Origin: Agarivorans litoreus
GTDB taxonomy: Bacteria; Pseudomonadota; Gammaproteobacteria; Enterobacterales; Celerinatantimonadaceae
Direction: 5' to 3'
NCBI RefSeq assembly: GCF_019649015.1
Contig: NZ_BLPI01000001.1
Coordinates: 2,718,501-2,782,500, forward strand
DNA: 64,000 nucleotides
Of the stretch, positions 62,959 to 64,000 are shown one piece after another (position 1 is the stretch's first letter; every line of letters starts with the position of its first letter). The notes under the pieces were generated by a model. That model was not told the origin of the DNA, searched no databases, and saw only the letters and a program-made list of their open reading frames with translations. The position numbers and the translations under genes are program-made.

Positions 62959-63444
62959 ATGCTTAGAATCGCTGCTACATCTAATTGGCTTGCAGTTTTA
63001 CTCGTTTGTTATTTGCTCATGGCCTGTAGCGCTAAGCAAGTGAGCGAATCTTCAAATGTTGGTCTAGCTAAAAATGCTACGGCAACACAACAACTAATGT
63101 TGCAAGTTCATAAGCAATGGCAAGGTACTCCCTATCAACTTGGGGGAACAACTAAGGCCGGTATCGATTGTTCCGCTTTTGTTCAGCACCTATATAAAGA
63201 CATTTATAATCAAGTTTTACCACGAACAACAGAAGTGCAACTAAAACAAGGAAAGGCTGTATCACTAAACAACATTCAAACTGGCGACCTCATCTTCTTT
63301 AAAACCAGTTATAAAGTGCGGCATGTGGGCGTGGTGTACGACCAAAATCATTTTCTTCATGCCTCCACATCTAAAGGTGTGATCTTTTCGCGCATCGATA
63401 ATGTTTATTGGGCGCCAAAGATTATTGCGATAAAACGCCTTTAA
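62959..63444 (+). CDS. NlpC/P60 family lipoprotein peptidase
   Basis: 161 residues. Lipobox LMAC (Cys23). Catalytic Cys71 in GIDCSAFVQ, His122 in RHVGVVYD and His134 in FLHAST form the NlpC/P60 active site. Likely a gamma-D-glutamyl-diaminopimelate endopeptidase acting on peptidoglycan, similar to Spr/NlpC of E. coli. AAAGGTAGCGAG precedes the ATG. No clear terminator separates it from the rrn promoters. Confidence 0.9.
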   Translation: MLRIAATSNWLAVLLVCYLLMACSAKQVSESSNVGLAKNATATQQLMLQVHKQWQGTPYQLGGTTKAGIDCSAFVQHLYKDIYNQVLPRTTEVQLKQGKAVSLNNIQTGDLIFFKTSYKVRHVGVVYDQNHFLHASTSKGVIFSRIDNVYWAPKIIAIKRL

Positions 63445-63529
63445 ACGTAGATAAAATCGCCAATAAATACAACGCCTGTCTACTATCTGAACACTTGAAC
63501 GTGTTTCTGTGATTTTCTTCAAAAAACGC

Positions 63530-63557
63530 TTGCGCCGCGGGAATCGATCCCTATAAT
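63530..63557 (+). promoter_or_regulatory. Ribosomal RNA promoter P1
   Basis: TTGCGC (63530-63535), 16-base spacer, TATAAT (63552-63557), then GCACCTCCACTGACACGG, which closely parallels the start region of E. coli rrn P1 promoters. An A-rich stretch (CAAAAAACG) just upstream may be part of an UP element. Confidence 0.85.
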
Positions 63558-63678
63558 GCACCTCCACTGACACGGCACGCAGCGCACTAAAGCGAAGCAA
63601 GGCTACGTCAGGGTTAGCAAGGCCTAGGGCTGAGTTAGCCGGTTGAAAAACTTCTTCTTAATTAATATTAAAAAGCGG

Positions 63679-63706
63679 TTGACAGCCACAGAGGAAAGCG
63701 TAGAAT
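63679..63706 (+). promoter_or_regulatory. Ribosomal RNA promoter P2
   Basis: TTGACA (63679-63684), 16-base spacer, TAGAAT (63701-63706), GC-rich discriminator GCGCACC. It lies about 150 bases after P1, the usual tandem order. Confidence 0.85.
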
Positions 63707-63732
63707 GCGCACCTCGCTTCGGCAAGAAGCAA

Positions 63733-63744
63733 CGCTCTTTAACA
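63733..63744 (+). promoter_or_regulatory. rrn leader boxA antitermination element
   Basis: CGCTCTTTAACA matches the boxA core (GCTCTTTAACA) bound by NusB-S10. A short hairpin TGTGA-GCAC-TCACA (63762-63775) follows. Confidence 0.75.
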
Positions 63745-63872
63745 ATTTATCAAGCAATCTGTGTGAGCACTCACAGGACCTTAAGCGAAAAAATTAAGCT
63801 TAAGTGAACTGGAGTCTTGCACTGTAAAACACAGTAATAATTTCAGTTTTTAACTTTGAGCGAAAAAACTTT

Positions 63873-64000
63873 TGATTGAAGAGTTTGATCATGGCTCAGA
63901 TTGAACGCTGGCGGCAGGCTTAACACATGCAAGTCGAGCGGTAACAGAGAGTAGCTTGCTACTTTGCTGACGAGCGGCGGACGGGTGAGTAATGCTTGGG
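63873..64000 (+). rRNA. rrs: 16S ribosomal RNA, 5' end (cut by window edge)
   Basis: ATTGAAGAGTTTGATCATGG is the conserved 16S start (27F primer region), followed by CTCAG, GAACGCTGGCGGCAGG and the V1 loop, then GACGAGCGGCGGACGGG. The 5' end is placed by alignment to the E. coli start. The V1 sequence (AACAGAGAGTAGCTTGCTAC) suits Alteromonadales/Vibrionales-type bacteria. Confidence 0.97.

Overview
The window comes from a gammaproteobacterial chromosome. It is gene-dense, with moderate GC, and nearly every gene is a housekeeping gene. Two tRNA genes (Gly-TCC and the second Thr-GGT) look base-for-base like their E. coli counterparts, CRP and OxyR are close to the enteric proteins, and gene order follows two E. 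coli blocks. The first is murB-birA-coaA-tRNA-tufB-secE-nusG-rplKAJL-rpoBC. The second is str operon / mrcA-pilMNOPQ-aroK-aroB-damX-dam-rpe-gph-trpS / pabA-argD / crp-yhfA-prkB-yheU-yheT. The arginine succinyltransferase genes next to argD, the tRNA-Trp between tuf and secE, and the start of the 16S gene suggest a marine Alteromonadales/Vibrionales-type organism, perhaps near Agarivorans. That placement is an inference and was not tested.

Layout. (1) 1-3.2 kb: the distal half of the S10 ribosomal operon (rplW end to rpsQ), closed by a strong terminator. (2) 3.3-5.5 kb: an orphan Wzc-like chain-length/tyrosine-kinase gene where the spc operon would be expected. (3) 5.6-8.6 kb: coaA-murB-birA. 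(4) 8.7-22.6 kb: four tRNAs, tuf copy 1, tRNA-Trp, secE-nusG, rplKA, rplJL, rpoBC, with recognisable promoters, an L10 leader and an attenuator. (5) 22.7-28.7 kb: ridA-tusDCB, then rpsL-rpsG-fusA-tuf copy 2, which ends in a terminator and is not followed by rpsJ. (6) 29.1-31.6 kb, minus strand: a large Ig-like lipoprotein. (7) 31.9-44.4 kb: oxyR, mrcA, the type IV pilus assembly operon pilMNOPQ, aroK-aroB-damX-dam. (8) 44.4-48.9 kb: a small DUF2970-type gene, rpe-gph-trpS, a CDF-like membrane protein, pabA. (9) 49.1-53.8 kb: arginine catabolism, argD/astC-astA-astD plus a DUF1338 gene. (10) 53.9-60.4 kb: crp, an OsmC-family gene, prkB-yheU-yheT, an aldehyde dehydrogenase, a small cysteine-rich membrane protein, miaA, a DUF1127 gene. 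(11) 60.4-64.0 kb: a T/G-rich intergenic stretch, a class-V aminotransferase, a flavin-reductase-like protein, an NlpC/P60 lipoprotein, then tandem rrn promoters and the first 128 bases of 16S rRNA.

The genes fall into working groups: translation and transcription machinery (regions 1, 4, 5, 11), envelope growth and type IV pili (PBP1A, PilM-Q, DamX, Wzc-like, NlpC/P60), shikimate/folate/pentose metabolism (aroKB, pabA, rpe), arginine breakdown (ast), and global control (CRP, OxyR, BirA, Dam).

I found no insertion sequence, prophage, CRISPR array or clearly new multi-gene system. The observations I rate highest are: a yheT homologue whose conserved N-terminus is in frame only upstream of the first NTG codon, which points to an AUU start; the break-up of the str/S10/spc ribosomal super-operon, with unusual genes at the break points; an Ig-like lipoprotein with three D-x-N-x-N-x-x-x-D loops; the DUF1338 gene inside the AST operon; and several hairpins in the rpo/rps/fus intergenic regions, one of which would cover the rpoC ribosome-binding site.
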